Positions 9,255 through 17,285 of a DNA stretch of 64,000 nucleotides are shown in pieces. Source of the DNA: Pseudoruminococcus massiliensis (lineage in GTDB: Bacteria; Bacillota; Clostridia; Oscillospirales; Acutalibacteraceae); contig NZ_OLMR01000003.1 in assembly GCF_900291955.1 (NCBI RefSeq), positions 1-64,000 on the forward strand, in the 5' to 3' direction. Below the pieces are notes generated by a model. The model searched no databases and was not told the DNA's origin. It worked only from the letters and a program-made list of their open reading frames with translations. The number at the start of each line of letters is the position of its first letter. The stretch's first letter is position 1. The translations under genes and the position numbers were made by a program.

Positions 9255-9633
9255 TAGTCGGCACCTCCAATCCCGCTTTATTTTTACGTTTGCGTATGAT
9301 TATTGCAATAACTGTGGCGATACCCACAACAACGACAACTCCACCCATGATACACAGAACCAGTACCCAATTATCCGTCAGCCATTTTACCGCTGCAATG
9401 ATTCCGTAGGTAACTGCCCACAGGGCAACAAACAGAATCAGGCGAATGAGCCAATGAAAGAAAGAGCCGCTTGTGCTGCCGTCAATCATCCCACCGCTGT
9501 ACATATCGCCAACGCAACGGTAAGCAACAGCATACGCAACGACACCGATCACAGCCAAAATCAGATACTCCCAGTACCATTCTATAGGGAGCCCCAAAGG
9601 GTCGGTCAGTATTTCGAATATAAACTTAAACAC
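9241..9633 (-). CDS. Small three-helix membrane protein between hsdM and hsdS
   Basis: 130 residues with at least three hydrophobic segments: around EYLILAVIGVVAYAVAY, then FFHWLIRLILFVALWAVTYG, then WVLVLCIMGGVVVVVGIATV, followed by the basic stretch RKRKNK. No family is recognised. It overlaps the start of hsdS and follows hsdM by 15 bp, so it is translated as part of the restriction operon. Type I systems do not need a membrane component. Together with the TIR gene on the other side of hsdS, this suggests an accessory effector arm such as a membrane-acting or membrane-anchoring partner. That role is inference. Confidence 0.75.
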   Translation of the reverse strand: MFKFIFEILTDPLGLPIEWYWEYLILAVIGVVAYAVAYRCVGDMYSGGMIDGSTSGSFFHWLIRLILFVALWAVTYGIIAAVKWLTDNWVLVLCIMGGVVVVVGIATVIAIIIRKRKNKAGLEVPTNESN

Positions 9634-9648
9634 CCTCGCAGACCTCCT

Positions 9649-11749
9649 TTACTCGAACAACTTCGCCACACGCTCTGTCACGGAAAGCTCCAGTTCCTTA
9701 AATCTGGTTTCAAGTTCCTCACTCGGTGTAGACGGCTGGTATTTATAGAAATACCGTGTGAACGGAATCTCCGCCCCGGTTTTGATAACGGGCTTCTTTG
9801 CACCAAGGTTTTCCTCGAAGAATGCGGCGGCATCCGGAATGTGCGGCAGAACCTCACGAGCCATATAGTCCTCGATGCTTTCTTCCCATTTCACCAGTTC
9901 GGTGTCCTTGGTTTCCTTGTCGTAGAGGATATTACCCTTGCGGTCACGCTGAATTTCAGCATTCTTATCCATAACAGAAAGCCCGTCTGCGATTTTCTCA
10001 ATCAACTTTTTATCTGCCGTCACGGAGGAGAGGGCTTTTGTCAGCACCGGCATGAATGCCGTCGGAGAATTATAAACCTGCTCCGAAACCGCCGCTTTCA
10101 ATGCAGAGACGATTGCTTCATAAACAGGCTGGTTATTTTGATAGGCTTCCAGCTTTTTCTGATCCTTGCCGGTCAGTTCTTCAGCATTTTCCAGCTCGTC
10201 CACCTTGGTCTGGTCATAGAGAGAAGAAAGCGCACCTTTGGACAGCATGGCTTCAACGCGTTCCCCCGTAATGGCATAGCTGCGCTGAAGGGGCTGCATA
10301 ACCGTATATTCACGGTAAATGAACTCCTCGTTGTCGTAAATTTTGCAGTATTCGTTTTCTGTAAAGTCTGCATAGAGTCTCGTTACAGCACTGCGGTCTT
10401 CGGGAGAAATTTCATTTTTCTTATCGCCCAGAGCTTTGCGCAGTTTGTGGAAGAAAGAGGATGCATCAATCAGCTGAATCTTTCCTTTGCGCTCATCACG
10501 CTTATTCTTGGAAAGCACCCAGATATATGTAGCGATGCCGGTGTTATAAAACAGATCAGTGGGCAACGCAATGATTGCTTCGATCAAATCGTTCTCCAGC
10601 ATCCACCGGCGGATCTGACTCTCGCCAGATGCCGTTCCGCCGGAGAAAAGCGGGCTGCCGTTTTTCTCCGGCGGAACGGCCGAAGTTATCATCCATTTTA
10701 TCAATGGCGGACTGCAAAAACAGCATCTGCATATCACCGGAGCCGGGTAGCCCCGCACCCCAGCGACCGTCAAAGCCTTTTTGATACTCTGCGTTGACGG
10801 CATCCTCGACGCCTTCCGCTGCATCTTTGCCGCCCCATGCAGTGCCGAACGGCGGGTTTTCAAGAACAAAGCGCATCTTGGTTCCCTTAAAGCGGTCGGC
10901 TTTCATGGTGTCCTGATAGCAGATATTTTCAGCATTTTGTCCCTTGATGAGCATTTCGGCAAGGCACATAGCGTAAGATTCCGGGTTGATCTCCTGACCA
11001 AACAGGCGCACATCCGCAGAAGGATTATAGCGCTTGATGAAATTGTAGCCGGTAGAGAGCATACCGCCCGTTCCGCAGGCCTGATCCAAAATGGTGATGA
11101 CCTTACCATCGTCAAAGATATCATCGCAGCCTTCAGCAAGCAGAATATTGACCATCAGCTTAATGATGTCGCGGCCGGTGTAGTGATCGCCGGCTTCGGC
11201 GTTTTCAGAAAACTTACGGATCAGTTCCTCAAAAATGTATCCCATCTTCACATTGTCGATGGTGCGAGGGTTGAGATCAAGCTCGGAGAACGCCTTGATG
11301 ACGGAAAGCAGGCGGTTGTTCTTATCCATCTTGTCGATTTCTTCACCGAAGTTCAGACCACGCTCCTTGGACATCAGAATTTCCAGCACGTTTGCAGAGA
11401 AACCCTGCAGATAACTCTTAAAATTGGCGGCAATGTGGTCTGCGTCATTTACAAGTTCGGCAAGGTCAAATTCGCTGGTATTATAAAACTGAAAGCCGGA
11501 AATGCGGTACATCGCCTTTGCCGGGAAATTCGGATTTGCTTTGAACTGCTCCACGACTTTCTGCTTAGTGGGCGCAAGGGCACACTCAAAGCGGCGGATG
11601 ATCGTCATCGGAATAATGACATCCTTATATTTGTCGCTGCGGTACGGTCCGCGCAGTTTATTTGCGATGGACCAGATAAAATTTACTTCAGTGGATACAT
11701 CAACGGGAGAATCATCCCACATTGCGTCTATAATCTGCTTATCAGCCAT
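9649..11749 (-). pseudogene. hsdM: Type I modification methyltransferase (HsdM), frameshifted at a palindrome
   Basis: The N-terminal frame starts at 11749 (GAGGT ribosome site) and carries the HsdM helical domain, the SAM-binding motif ILDQACGTGGMLS and the N6-adenine motif written here as VLENPPFGTAWG. It is in frame to DKMDDNFGRSA near 10680. The conserved continuation NGSPLFSGGTASGESQIRRW, then LIEAIIALPTDLFYNTGIATY, is in a different frame. It runs on to 9649 with the coiled C-terminal tail. The break coincides with a perfect 19-bp inverted repeat (10631-10649/10662-10680). The shift is +1 modulo 3 and several expected codons between GRSA and NGSPLF are missing. Unless translation shifts frame, the methylase is inactive. 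A sequencing error is possible but would not create a perfect palindrome. Confidence 0.85.
10631..10680. repeat. Perfect 19-bp inverted repeat at the hsdM frameshift
   Basis: GCCGTTCCGCCGGAGAAAA (10631-10649) and its exact reverse complement (10662-10680) flank a 12-base loop. Read on the minus strand, the 10631-10649 arm encodes the conserved LFSGGTA residues. The 10662-10680 arm replaces the expected residues before NGSPLF. It is therefore an inverted copy of nearby coding sequence. Confidence 0.95.
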
Positions 11750-11821
11750 TTGCCGTTTACCTCACTTTTCGTTCTTGTAGTGCCATACTACCTTTATTTT
11801 ACACCCGCTACTGTCCCATAA

Positions 11822-14116
11822 TCAGGACTTTGTGCGCTGTCCGGTCATCATTTTATAATGCTGACTCTGACCGAGTGCATCAAAAATCATCTGGAACACA
11901 CGCTTGTATGCTTCAGCGTCCTCACAGTCCTCCACATAATTCAAGCCGTCACTGATGCCGTTGGGATTGTTGATGTAGGTCAGGAGAGAAGAAGCCAGCT
12001 GGTAGTCGGTCATATCCGGCTTTTCGCCCTCAACCTGCTTGATGAACTTTTTCCGGTTTTCCTTTTTCTCCAGCACGATAGAGCGCAGGTCGCTGCCCTC
12101 ATAACCGCAAAGCTGAAGAAAATAGTATTCGAGAATGCGGCGCATTACATTCAGCGCCGGAATCGTAGAATGAAGATCACGGAGCTCATCCCACAAAGCG
12201 GCATAGGAATTCTGCACGGGATTGTAGTTTTCTTCTTCGCTCGGAATTTCCTTGTTCTGCCGCTTGCAGAGCTTAACGGTGGATACATTATCATTTTTGC
12301 GAATCATATAAAATGATGTGCAGTTGTAGTACCCGACCTGCTGATATGTAACCTCCCGGTGAAAATACACATTGTGTGTCAGGATGAACAGCTGCTTGAT
12401 GTAATCACCTGGTACCTGCGGATTCAGATATTCGGTGTTGTTTCGGCAGACATTGATCATTTCGCGGACAATGGCACTAACAATGAAAAGTGCGGTGCTG
12501 TCCATGCTGGAAACGGGATCGTCAATAACAACGATCTTTTCTTTCAGTTCTTCGCTGTTCATGCTGCCGCGCACTCTGTGGTAAAAATACAAAAATGCGA
12601 TAAAGTTGCGCTCACCCTCACTAAGGTTTTCTGCAACAGTTCCGTTTTCACGAACGATTTCATACACATTCTCAACACCATCCTTGGCTCGGATGCTGAA
12701 CCCCTGGAACCCAGAGTCCCGCAGAATTTTGTTAATGCTGTCGATGGCGGCTTCGGTGTTGGCATTGTGTTTGTTAAGTTCAGAAATTTCTCTTGTGAGC
12801 TCACTGATTTCTTTTCTCAGAAGAGTCCCTCGCTCGGTGATTTCCTTGATTTCTTTTTCCAGTCGAGCAACCTCGTCTTTATAACTTGTCACCTCATCGG
12901 CAAGCATAAACGCAAGGTATTGCATAATTTCCGTTTTACACTTTTCCTTGCTACTCTTCTTGGCAGCAATAACATCGTTATTCGCTTTAATGAGCTTATT
13001 GATGCCATCGATCATTGCGCCGATTTCAAGGAGAAGCGTATCGGTATCTTCCAAGGACACCGTTTTGGAGGGCTCTTTAACTTTTTCGGCAATACGCTGC
13101 CGATTGACCTCGAACTTACTCTCCAGCAGAGAGAGCTTCTCTTGATACGCCCTCAAATCAAGAGAAGGCATTGCATCGGTGGTGTTGGTTTGCAGCACGC
13201 GCACAATATCCGCGGTTTCTCTGCCGTATGTACTCTGAAACTGCCCTAAGTCCCGAATGTCCTGCTGATACTGTGCATCAAAAGTGGCAGCAATTTCATT
13301 TTCAAAGTTTGCCGGGAGTTTTTGCTGACAATATGGGCACTTCCCACCGGCAGAACCAGAAAAATGCGTGTGCCCATCACGAACCCAATCTGAAGCCGTG
13401 CTGCCAAGGGCTTTCAGGAAACGGGCGAACGGTGTATCACTGCTGCTGACGATAACCTTATCCAGCATTTCTTTTCCGGGGAGACTGCCGTAGGTCGTTG
13501 CACCGGCTTTCTTGAATTCGGCATAAGCTCTGGCAGTATCGTCAAAAGCAACACCATAAAGGCGTTCCAGTTCGGGAAGATCATGCTCCTTGGGAGTTTT
13601 CTCTCCAAGAACAGCCTCTGCAAAATTCCTCTTCTGCTTTTTGCCGTCCATGCACTTTTCAAATCGTTTGCGAATATCAGCAGTCTTGGAAAAGCAGGCG
13701 TCCTGAAATTGAGTTAGCGCAGCGTCAACCCCGGCGGTTTTCTGCTTATAATCTTCACCGGCGGCCACCTTTGCATCGGATTTTTTCTTCTTTTCTTCGG
13801 TCAGCTCAGCAATTCGCTTCTTTGCTTCGATATCTTCCTCACCAAAGATGAATACGCCTTTTAAATCACCGTAATTTACAAAGTTTTCATTGATGAAATC
13901 CTGATTATAAACAAGCACATCATAATCATCCGCAGACTTTCCGTCTGCCCAGACAACGCCATCGTCCTCCTCAATGGCATGGGCAATTGAGGATTTGCCC
14001 GCTCCGTTATTCCCATAGAAGAAGTTTACGAATGTGAGATCGGCAACTGGCACATCCGTGAATGTTGCTCTATTGAGTGTAATGTTTTCGATTGCTGAAG
14101 GAACTTTGCGCTGCAT
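11822..14116 (-). CDS. RloC/PrrC-like ABC-type ATPase, candidate anticodon nuclease or its relative
   Basis: 764 residues. The P-loop is at 35-42 (GNNGAGKS), there are long coiled coils, CPYC at 260-263 resembles a zinc hook, the ABC signature is at 498-504 (LSEGERN), and Walker B is at 528-534 (IVVIDDP). This is the layout of RloC, a translation-disabling anticodon nuclease regulated by DNA damage, and of its smaller cousin PrrC, which lives inside type I restriction operons. The C-terminal NVMRRILEYYF gives the Arg-x3-Glu pair (R659, E663) seen in the PrrC nuclease. The usual His appears absent, because residues 717-720 read NPNG. It may be a non-nuclease AAA_13 relative. It sits 72 bp upstream of hsdM. 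Confidence 0.7.
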   Translation of the reverse strand: MQRKVPSAIENITLNRATFTDVPVADLTFVNFFYGNNGAGKSSIAHAIEEDDGVVWADGKSADDYDVLVYNQDFINENFVNYGDLKGVFIFGEEDIEAKKRIAELTEEKKKKSDAKVAAGEDYKQKTAGVDAALTQFQDACFSKTADIRKRFEKCMDGKKQKRNFAEAVLGEKTPKEHDLPELERLYGVAFDDTARAYAEFKKAGATTYGSLPGKEMLDKVIVSSSDTPFARFLKALGSTASDWVRDGHTHFSGSAGGKCPYCQQKLPANFENEIAATFDAQYQQDIRDLGQFQSTYGRETADIVRVLQTNTTDAMPSLDLRAYQEKLSLLESKFEVNRQRIAEKVKEPSKTVSLEDTDTLLLEIGAMIDGINKLIKANNDVIAAKKSSKEKCKTEIMQYLAFMLADEVTSYKDEVARLEKEIKEITERGTLLRKEISELTREISELNKHNANTEAAIDSINKILRDSGFQGFSIRAKDGVENVYEIVRENGTVAENLSEGERNFIAFLYFYHRVRGSMNSEELKEKIVVIDDPVSSMDSTALFIVSAIVREMINVCRNNTEYLNPQVPGDYIKQLFILTHNVYFHREVTYQQVGYYNCTSFYMIRKNDNVSTVKLCKRQNKEIPSEEENYNPVQNSYAALWDELRDLHSTIPALNVMRRILEYYFLQLCGYEGSDLRSIVLEKKENRKKFIKQVEGEKPDMTDYQLASSLLTYINNPNGISDGLNYVEDCEDAEAYKRVFQMIFDALGQSQHYKMMTGQRTKS

Positions 14117-14148
14117 TCATTTCACCATCCTATCCTTAAAAGTGTTCT

Positions 14149-14349
14149 TTATTCTTGAATTTTCCCTTTACGAACCCATTCATCAACTTCGGAAATTTTA
14201 AATTTATATCTTTTTCCGGCACGATAAACGGGGAGTTTTCCTTCTTTGATCCATGTGCGAACGGTATCTTGGCTGATGCTCAAATGCTCTGCGACATCCT
14301 CCAGATTGACCCATTTTTCAACCTGCATTTCTTCATATTCACGACTCAT
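14149..14349 (-). CDS. Excisionase/MerR-type helix-turn-helix DNA-binding protein
   Basis: 66 residues: WVNLEDVAEHLSISQDTVRT, WIKEGKLPVYRAGKRYKF, then EVDEWVRKG. This is the HTH_17 pattern, in which a winged helix reads DNA as in excisionases and small regulators. A GGAGGTAATACG ribosome site lies before the start. The gene sits in the middle of the minus-strand operon. It could regulate the operon from the promoter at 15,976 or act as a recombination directionality factor for the element's serine recombinases, which otherwise have no candidate excision partner in the window. The first is more usual within restriction operons. Neither is shown. Confidence 0.8.
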   Translation of the reverse strand: MSREYEEMQVEKWVNLEDVAEHLSISQDTVRTWIKEGKLPVYRAGKRYKFKISEVDEWVRKGKIQE

Positions 14350-14382
14350 CGTATTACCTCCATTTTTCTACAAGGGATACGA

Positions 14383-15009
14383 TTATATAATCTGAACCCC
14401 GGCCTTTTGTAACGCTTCAATGAGATTGATTTGTTTCAGTGCCCAATGTGTGCGATTCAATTCATTGAATGATCTGGCACCGCATATTCCGAGCTCGAAG
14501 CACTCTTCATTTAGAATCTGCTGTGGAATTGCCGTAATAACCGTGTAGTATATCTTGATTCCGTTATCCTGGATCTTTACATCCTTTACAAACCCGAAAT
14601 AAGCGTCTTGGGCATCATCTGTCTTTCCGTATGAGTGGTTTTCGTCAGCAAAAATGGCCGGATACCGCCTTAAATCTTCAACAGCTTCTGGTGTGAGAGA
14701 TGCATATTTATTTTTTAAATCCTCGTTTGTACTCTCAGTCAAGGCCCGATCCTTTGGAACCAGAAAGTAATTATCCTCGAACTTCTCACCTAAAATCACA
14801 AACAGATGGTAGAAATCCGTGTTGAATGTTATTCGCGCTCTGTTCTCACCGCGCCTTGATCTGGGATCGTTCAGCATGACTGTAATGTTGTTTTCCACGG
14901 TATCAGCATGGGCAACAAAATTATTCTTACCTCCCGATACGGTAATCTCTGTAGCTTTCCCCGGCTCAGTGAGAATGCCGGAGGCATTAATCGGTAAATT
15001 CTCACTCAT
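14383..15009 (-). CDS. Unknown protein B of the defence operon, SGG-NNF motif near N-terminus
   Basis: 208 residues, no family recognised. Near residues 24-40 it has SGGKNNFVAHADTVENN, a variant of a motif at the C-terminus of the neighbouring protein. The middle has a predicted mixed alpha/beta stretch (ARITFNTDFYHLFVILGEKF). The end is rich in alternating hydrophobics (GIKIYYTVITAIPQQIL) and finishes GVQII. There is no signal peptide and no obvious catalytic motif. Its start (15009) overlaps the stop of the upstream gene by 8 bp, so the two products are probably made together. The pairing suggests a complex joined by the shared motif. Confidence 0.75.
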   Translation of the reverse strand: MSENLPINASGILTEPGKATEITVSGGKNNFVAHADTVENNITVMLNDPRSRRGENRARITFNTDFYHLFVILGEKFEDNYFLVPKDRALTESTNEDLKNKYASLTPEAVEDLRRYPAIFADENHSYGKTDDAQDAYFGFVKDVKIQDNGIKIYYTVITAIPQQILNEECFELGICGARSFNELNRTHWALKQINLIEALQKAGVQII

Positions 15010-15892
15010 CTTGTTTTCCTCCGTTGTTTATTGTTAGCTTGTCAACATGGTGATAGAAACTGTTGTTGCCACCTGAGATATTGATATTGAAAAACGTGGG
15101 ATTATTGTTAACCATCTGCTGGGTTATAGGCGGAGTATCAGAATTGACAGTGTCAGATTCTTTATCTTCAGTAGGCTCGTCAACAATCTCCGTTGCTATC
15201 GTTTCCTTTGCATCAATCGTATAGGTAGTCAGCCCATTAAGGATTCCTTCGCCCATGTGGGCAGTGTATTTTCTTTGAGCTCTGCCGTTGGAGGGGCACC
15301 ACGCCTCGTAGGTCTTTTGCCCTATAGAGTTATCCTTGCGGTTTATAACGATATAATGCCAAATGCCGAGCAAGAACGCTGGCAGGCATACTTTTTTAAG
15401 GTCGCCAAGTGCGGCCTTTTTCTTTTTTTCGCCATTTGGCTCGGTATAGAACTCGTCATTGGCTTTAATAGATTGATCCTGCTGAATCAAATCAATAAGG
15501 GCTCTGACCAGATTGACATCTTTATGAACTGCTTCGCTCATGTCAAGGAAGTCATTTACAAATCCGATCATCCCATTCAAGGCTGTTTGATAGTCAGTTC
15601 TCACCATATCGTCAAAAGCTGCAACGACCTGATCATCACCAAACGGAAGATAGGCACTTGTTGATGTTTCGCATCTTTTGTAGTTATTAACGATGGTTTT
15701 AAGTTTTCCTTTGCCAGGATCTACATAATCGAGGTTGATTACCTTAATCAGACCTACCATTACTTCTGAATCGGACAATCCATCGCTGTCCCCGGCATAG
15801 TGCTCTCTTGCTTTCATTCGTTGGCGGAGAGCTTGTAGCACCAGCGTAAAGAAGGTGCCTCCGCACAAACGAGGGTAATCATCTATTGACAC
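15002..15892 (-). CDS. Unknown protein A, first gene of the defence operon
   Basis: 296 residues from a GTG start at 15892 preceded by GGAGG. The N-terminus reads DYPRLCGGTFFTLVLQALRQ. The middle is helical (KVCLPAFLLGIWHYIVINR). The tail beyond ~230 is acidic and disordered and ends FFNINISGGNNSFYHHVDKL plus TINNGG. I have seen similar unannotated Firmicute proteins but can name no function. The C-terminal SGGNNSFYHHVDKLTINN resembles the motif near the N-terminus of the next protein. As the first gene after the operon promoter and the partner of gene B, it may be a sensor or adaptor of the island. That is inference. Confidence 0.75.
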   Translation of the reverse strand: MSIDDYPRLCGGTFFTLVLQALRQRMKAREHYAGDSDGLSDSEVMVGLIKVINLDYVDPGKGKLKTIVNNYKRCETSTSAYLPFGDDQVVAAFDDMVRTDYQTALNGMIGFVNDFLDMSEAVHKDVNLVRALIDLIQQDQSIKANDEFYTEPNGEKKKKAALGDLKKVCLPAFLLGIWHYIVINRKDNSIGQKTYEAWCPSNGRAQRKYTAHMGEGILNGLTTYTIDAKETIATEIVDEPTEDKESDTVNSDTPPITQQMVNNNPTFFNINISGGNNSFYHHVDKLTINNGGKQDE

Positions 15893-15975
15893 TGTGTTTT
15901 CCTCCGCTTGGCATATTTTACTTGAATTCTAATAGTGTGGGGCACTTGAATACCCATCAAACCCTATTAAAACAT

Positions 15976-16004
15976 ATTATAGCACAAAAAACTCCAAAAT
16001 ACAA
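15976..16004 (-). promoter_or_regulatory. Promoter of the minus-strand defence operon
   Basis: On the minus strand TTGTAT (15999-16004) and TATAAT (15976-15981) are separated by 17 bp, and TGC before the -10 makes it an extended -10 promoter. Transcription would start about 75-80 bases upstream of the GTG at 15892. No other promoter of this quality was noticed within the operon. Confidence 0.75.
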
Positions 16005-16053
16005 TCCCATGCGATGAACACATCATTTCGGGATTGTGAAATCTTTTTTGGCT

Positions 16054-16140
16054 GCTGACCTTATTAACCTTATCAACTATGGCAGCTGACCTAAAAAACG
16101 ATTGGATAGCTCTTGTGGAAACCCCACAGGAGCTTTTTTC
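16054..16140 (+). terminator. Divergent intergenic region: GCTGACCT direct repeat and terminator-like hairpin
   Basis: The 292-bp gap between the defence operon and the phage sigma gene holds the minus-strand promoter, a GCTGACCT pair (16054-16061, 16085-16092, 31 bp apart) and a hairpin. The hairpin is AGCTCTTGTGG / CCACAGGAGCT at 16108-16133, followed by six T. It reads rightwards just upstream of the sigma gene and could act as an attenuator. No convincing rightward promoter was found. The repeat pair may be an operator. Confidence 0.5.
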
Positions 16141-16184
16141 TTCGGTGGTTTCCGCAAATTTGAAAACCAACGGAGGAAACAATC

Positions 16185-16685
16185 ATGCAAAAGAAAGCCA
16201 ATCGTTACTTTATCCCCATTGACGGGATGCCCATCGAAGTCAGCGAAGAAGTCTACCGGGCGTACTACCGCCCAATCTGGAACACTCGCTACCATGCCCA
16301 GAAGAACGGCGAGTGCCGCTGCACCAAGGCGCAAATCTGGAAGTGCGACGGAGTTTGCCCCGGATGCCCGTTCTACGCTGCCGGAAAGAAAGTGTCTCTT
16401 GACACGGCCATAGGCGGCGAGGATGACGATCTGACCCTCGGCGACACGCTGGCGGACGATGCGCCGACTGCGGATTCCATTCTAATGGACGAAGAACTGC
16501 TCAAAGCACTCTATGACGAACTCGACCGTCTTGACCCGGAGGGCAAGCGCATCTGCGCGCTGATGATGCACCATTCGGAGCGCGAAGCTGCAGAAATCAT
16601 GGGTATGGCGCGTTCCACTTTTAAGCGGCACTGGGCAAAAATCCGTGCGGTGCTCCAGGACAGACTCAAAGGCTATTACATCTAA
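16185..16685 (+). CDS. Phage sigma-70-like factor (region 4 HTH)
   Basis: 166 residues. The N-terminal half has YRPIWNTRYHAQKNGECRCT and two CxxC-like pairs (CDGVCPGCPF), a compact cysteine cluster. The C-terminal half matches sigma region 4: LYDELDRLDPEGKRICALMM, then HSEREAAEIMGMARSTFKRH, the helix-turn-helix. Such proteins sit at the start of early operons of Firmicute phages and may redirect host RNA polymerase or act as transcription regulators. It is the first rightward gene after the divergent region, begins with GGAGG at a good distance from ATG, and is followed by a strong terminator. Confidence 0.85.
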   Translation: MQKKANRYFIPIDGMPIEVSEEVYRAYYRPIWNTRYHAQKNGECRCTKAQIWKCDGVCPGCPFYAAGKKVSLDTAIGGEDDDLTLGDTLADDAPTADSILMDEELLKALYDELDRLDPEGKRICALMMHHSEREAAEIMGMARSTFKRHWAKIRAVLQDRLKGYYI

Positions 16686-16696
16686 TATCTTCCATC

Positions 16697-16741
16697 ATCC
16701 CTTCGGCTGCGAAATTGCGGTCGAAGGGATAAATCTTTTTT
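16697..16741 (+). terminator. Terminator after the sigma-like gene
   Basis: ATCCCTTCG (16697-16705) and CGAAGGGAT (16722-16730) form a perfect 9-bp stem followed by AAATCTTTTTT. It starts 12 bases after the sigma-like stop codon. Confidence 0.85.
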
Positions 16742-16750
16742 CGGCAAAAT

Positions 16751-16823
16751 GCGGACCGCTTCGACAGCTTCCCTCCAGTGGGTACTGAGGACAGCAAGAC
16801 AACTCAGCACCTCGGAAAGGAGG
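16751..16823 (+). promoter_or_regulatory. Repeated leader element, copy 1
   Basis: GCGGACC (16751-16757), exactly 15 bases, then CTCCAGTGGGTACTGAGG (from 16773). The CCTCC can pair either locally with GAGG (CCTC-C-AGT/ACT-GAGG hairpin) or with the ribosome site GGAGG at 16819-16823 of the next gene. Copies with the same 15-base gap lie at 21264 and 55162. Confidence 0.65.
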
Positions 16824-16831
16824 AACCGCCA

Positions 16832-17041
16832 ATGAACGAGTCCGCAAACACCAAGCCCGTGAGCGATGAGGAACTGATCGGTGTGCTTACGGCAATCAGC
16901 GTAGTGTCAAAGCGTCTGGCAAAAAAGCTGATTCAGCTGAACCAGACAAGTCAATCAGAGGAAGGAGGAAACCACGTTGAGCAAAATGAGCGAAATGGAA
17001 GCGACCATCCGAGAATTAAGGGATATTGCATCTTCTATTAA
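16832..17041 (+). CDS. Small phage protein, function unknown
   Basis: 69 residues beginning MNESANTKPVSDEELIGVL, predominantly helical, with the pattern ISVVSKRLAKKLIQLNQTSQ. The start at 16832 follows GGAGG by 8 bases. An earlier in-frame start is less likely because it precedes the ribosome site. It overlaps the next gene by 65 bp in another frame. Small helical proteins of this kind are common in early regions of Clostridial phages. No function can be assigned. Its ribosome site is the one potentially masked by leader element copy 1. Confidence 0.65.
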   Translation: MNESANTKPVSDEELIGVLTAISVVSKRLAKKLIQLNQTSQSEEGGNHVEQNERNGSDHPRIKGYCIFY

Positions 17042-17285
17042 CGACATCGCCAACTGGCTGACCGATGTGTTCGGCAGCACTGACGACACGGAGGCTGCAC
17101 CCGCCCCGGCAAAGACATATTCGCTTGAAGAAGTCAGAGCAATTCTGGCAGAAAAGGCAAGAGATGGCTTCACCGCTCAGATTCGTGACCTTCTTCAGAA
17201 GTATGGAGCAACCAAGCTTTCCGAGGTAGACCCCACCCGGTACGGGGGGCTTGTGGCGGATGCGGAGGTGCTGGGCAATGGGTAA
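16977..17285 (+). CDS. Small coiled phage protein, early region
   Basis: 102 residues from a TTG at 16977, preceded by GGAGG with an 8-base gap. The N-terminal half is a helical heptad region (MEATIRELRDIASSINDIAN). The C-terminal half reads YSLEEVRAILAEKARDGF, TAQIRDLLQKYGATKLSEVD, then PTRYGGLVADAEVLG. Relatives in Firmicute phages are often labelled DNA ligase or rRNA biogenesis protein without support. No catalytic lysine motif of a ligase is present. It overlaps the following DUF2800 gene by 8 bp and probably belongs to the replication-recombination set. Confidence 0.75.
   Translation: MSKMSEMEATIRELRDIASSINDIANWLTDVFGSTDDTEAAPAPAKTYSLEEVRAILAEKARDGFTAQIRDLLQKYGATKLSEVDPTRYGGLVADAEVLGNG

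Noticed and set aside
10620-10690. Programmed frameshifting to make full-length HsdM at the palindrome
   Set aside because: The required shift is +1, the A-run gives no usable +1 site, and residues are missing as well. A lesion fits better, though it cannot be excluded.
9064-10797. A 577-codon plus-strand open frame opposite hsdS and hsdM
   Set aside because: It overlaps genes with strong family motifs on the other strand and carries no domain of its own.
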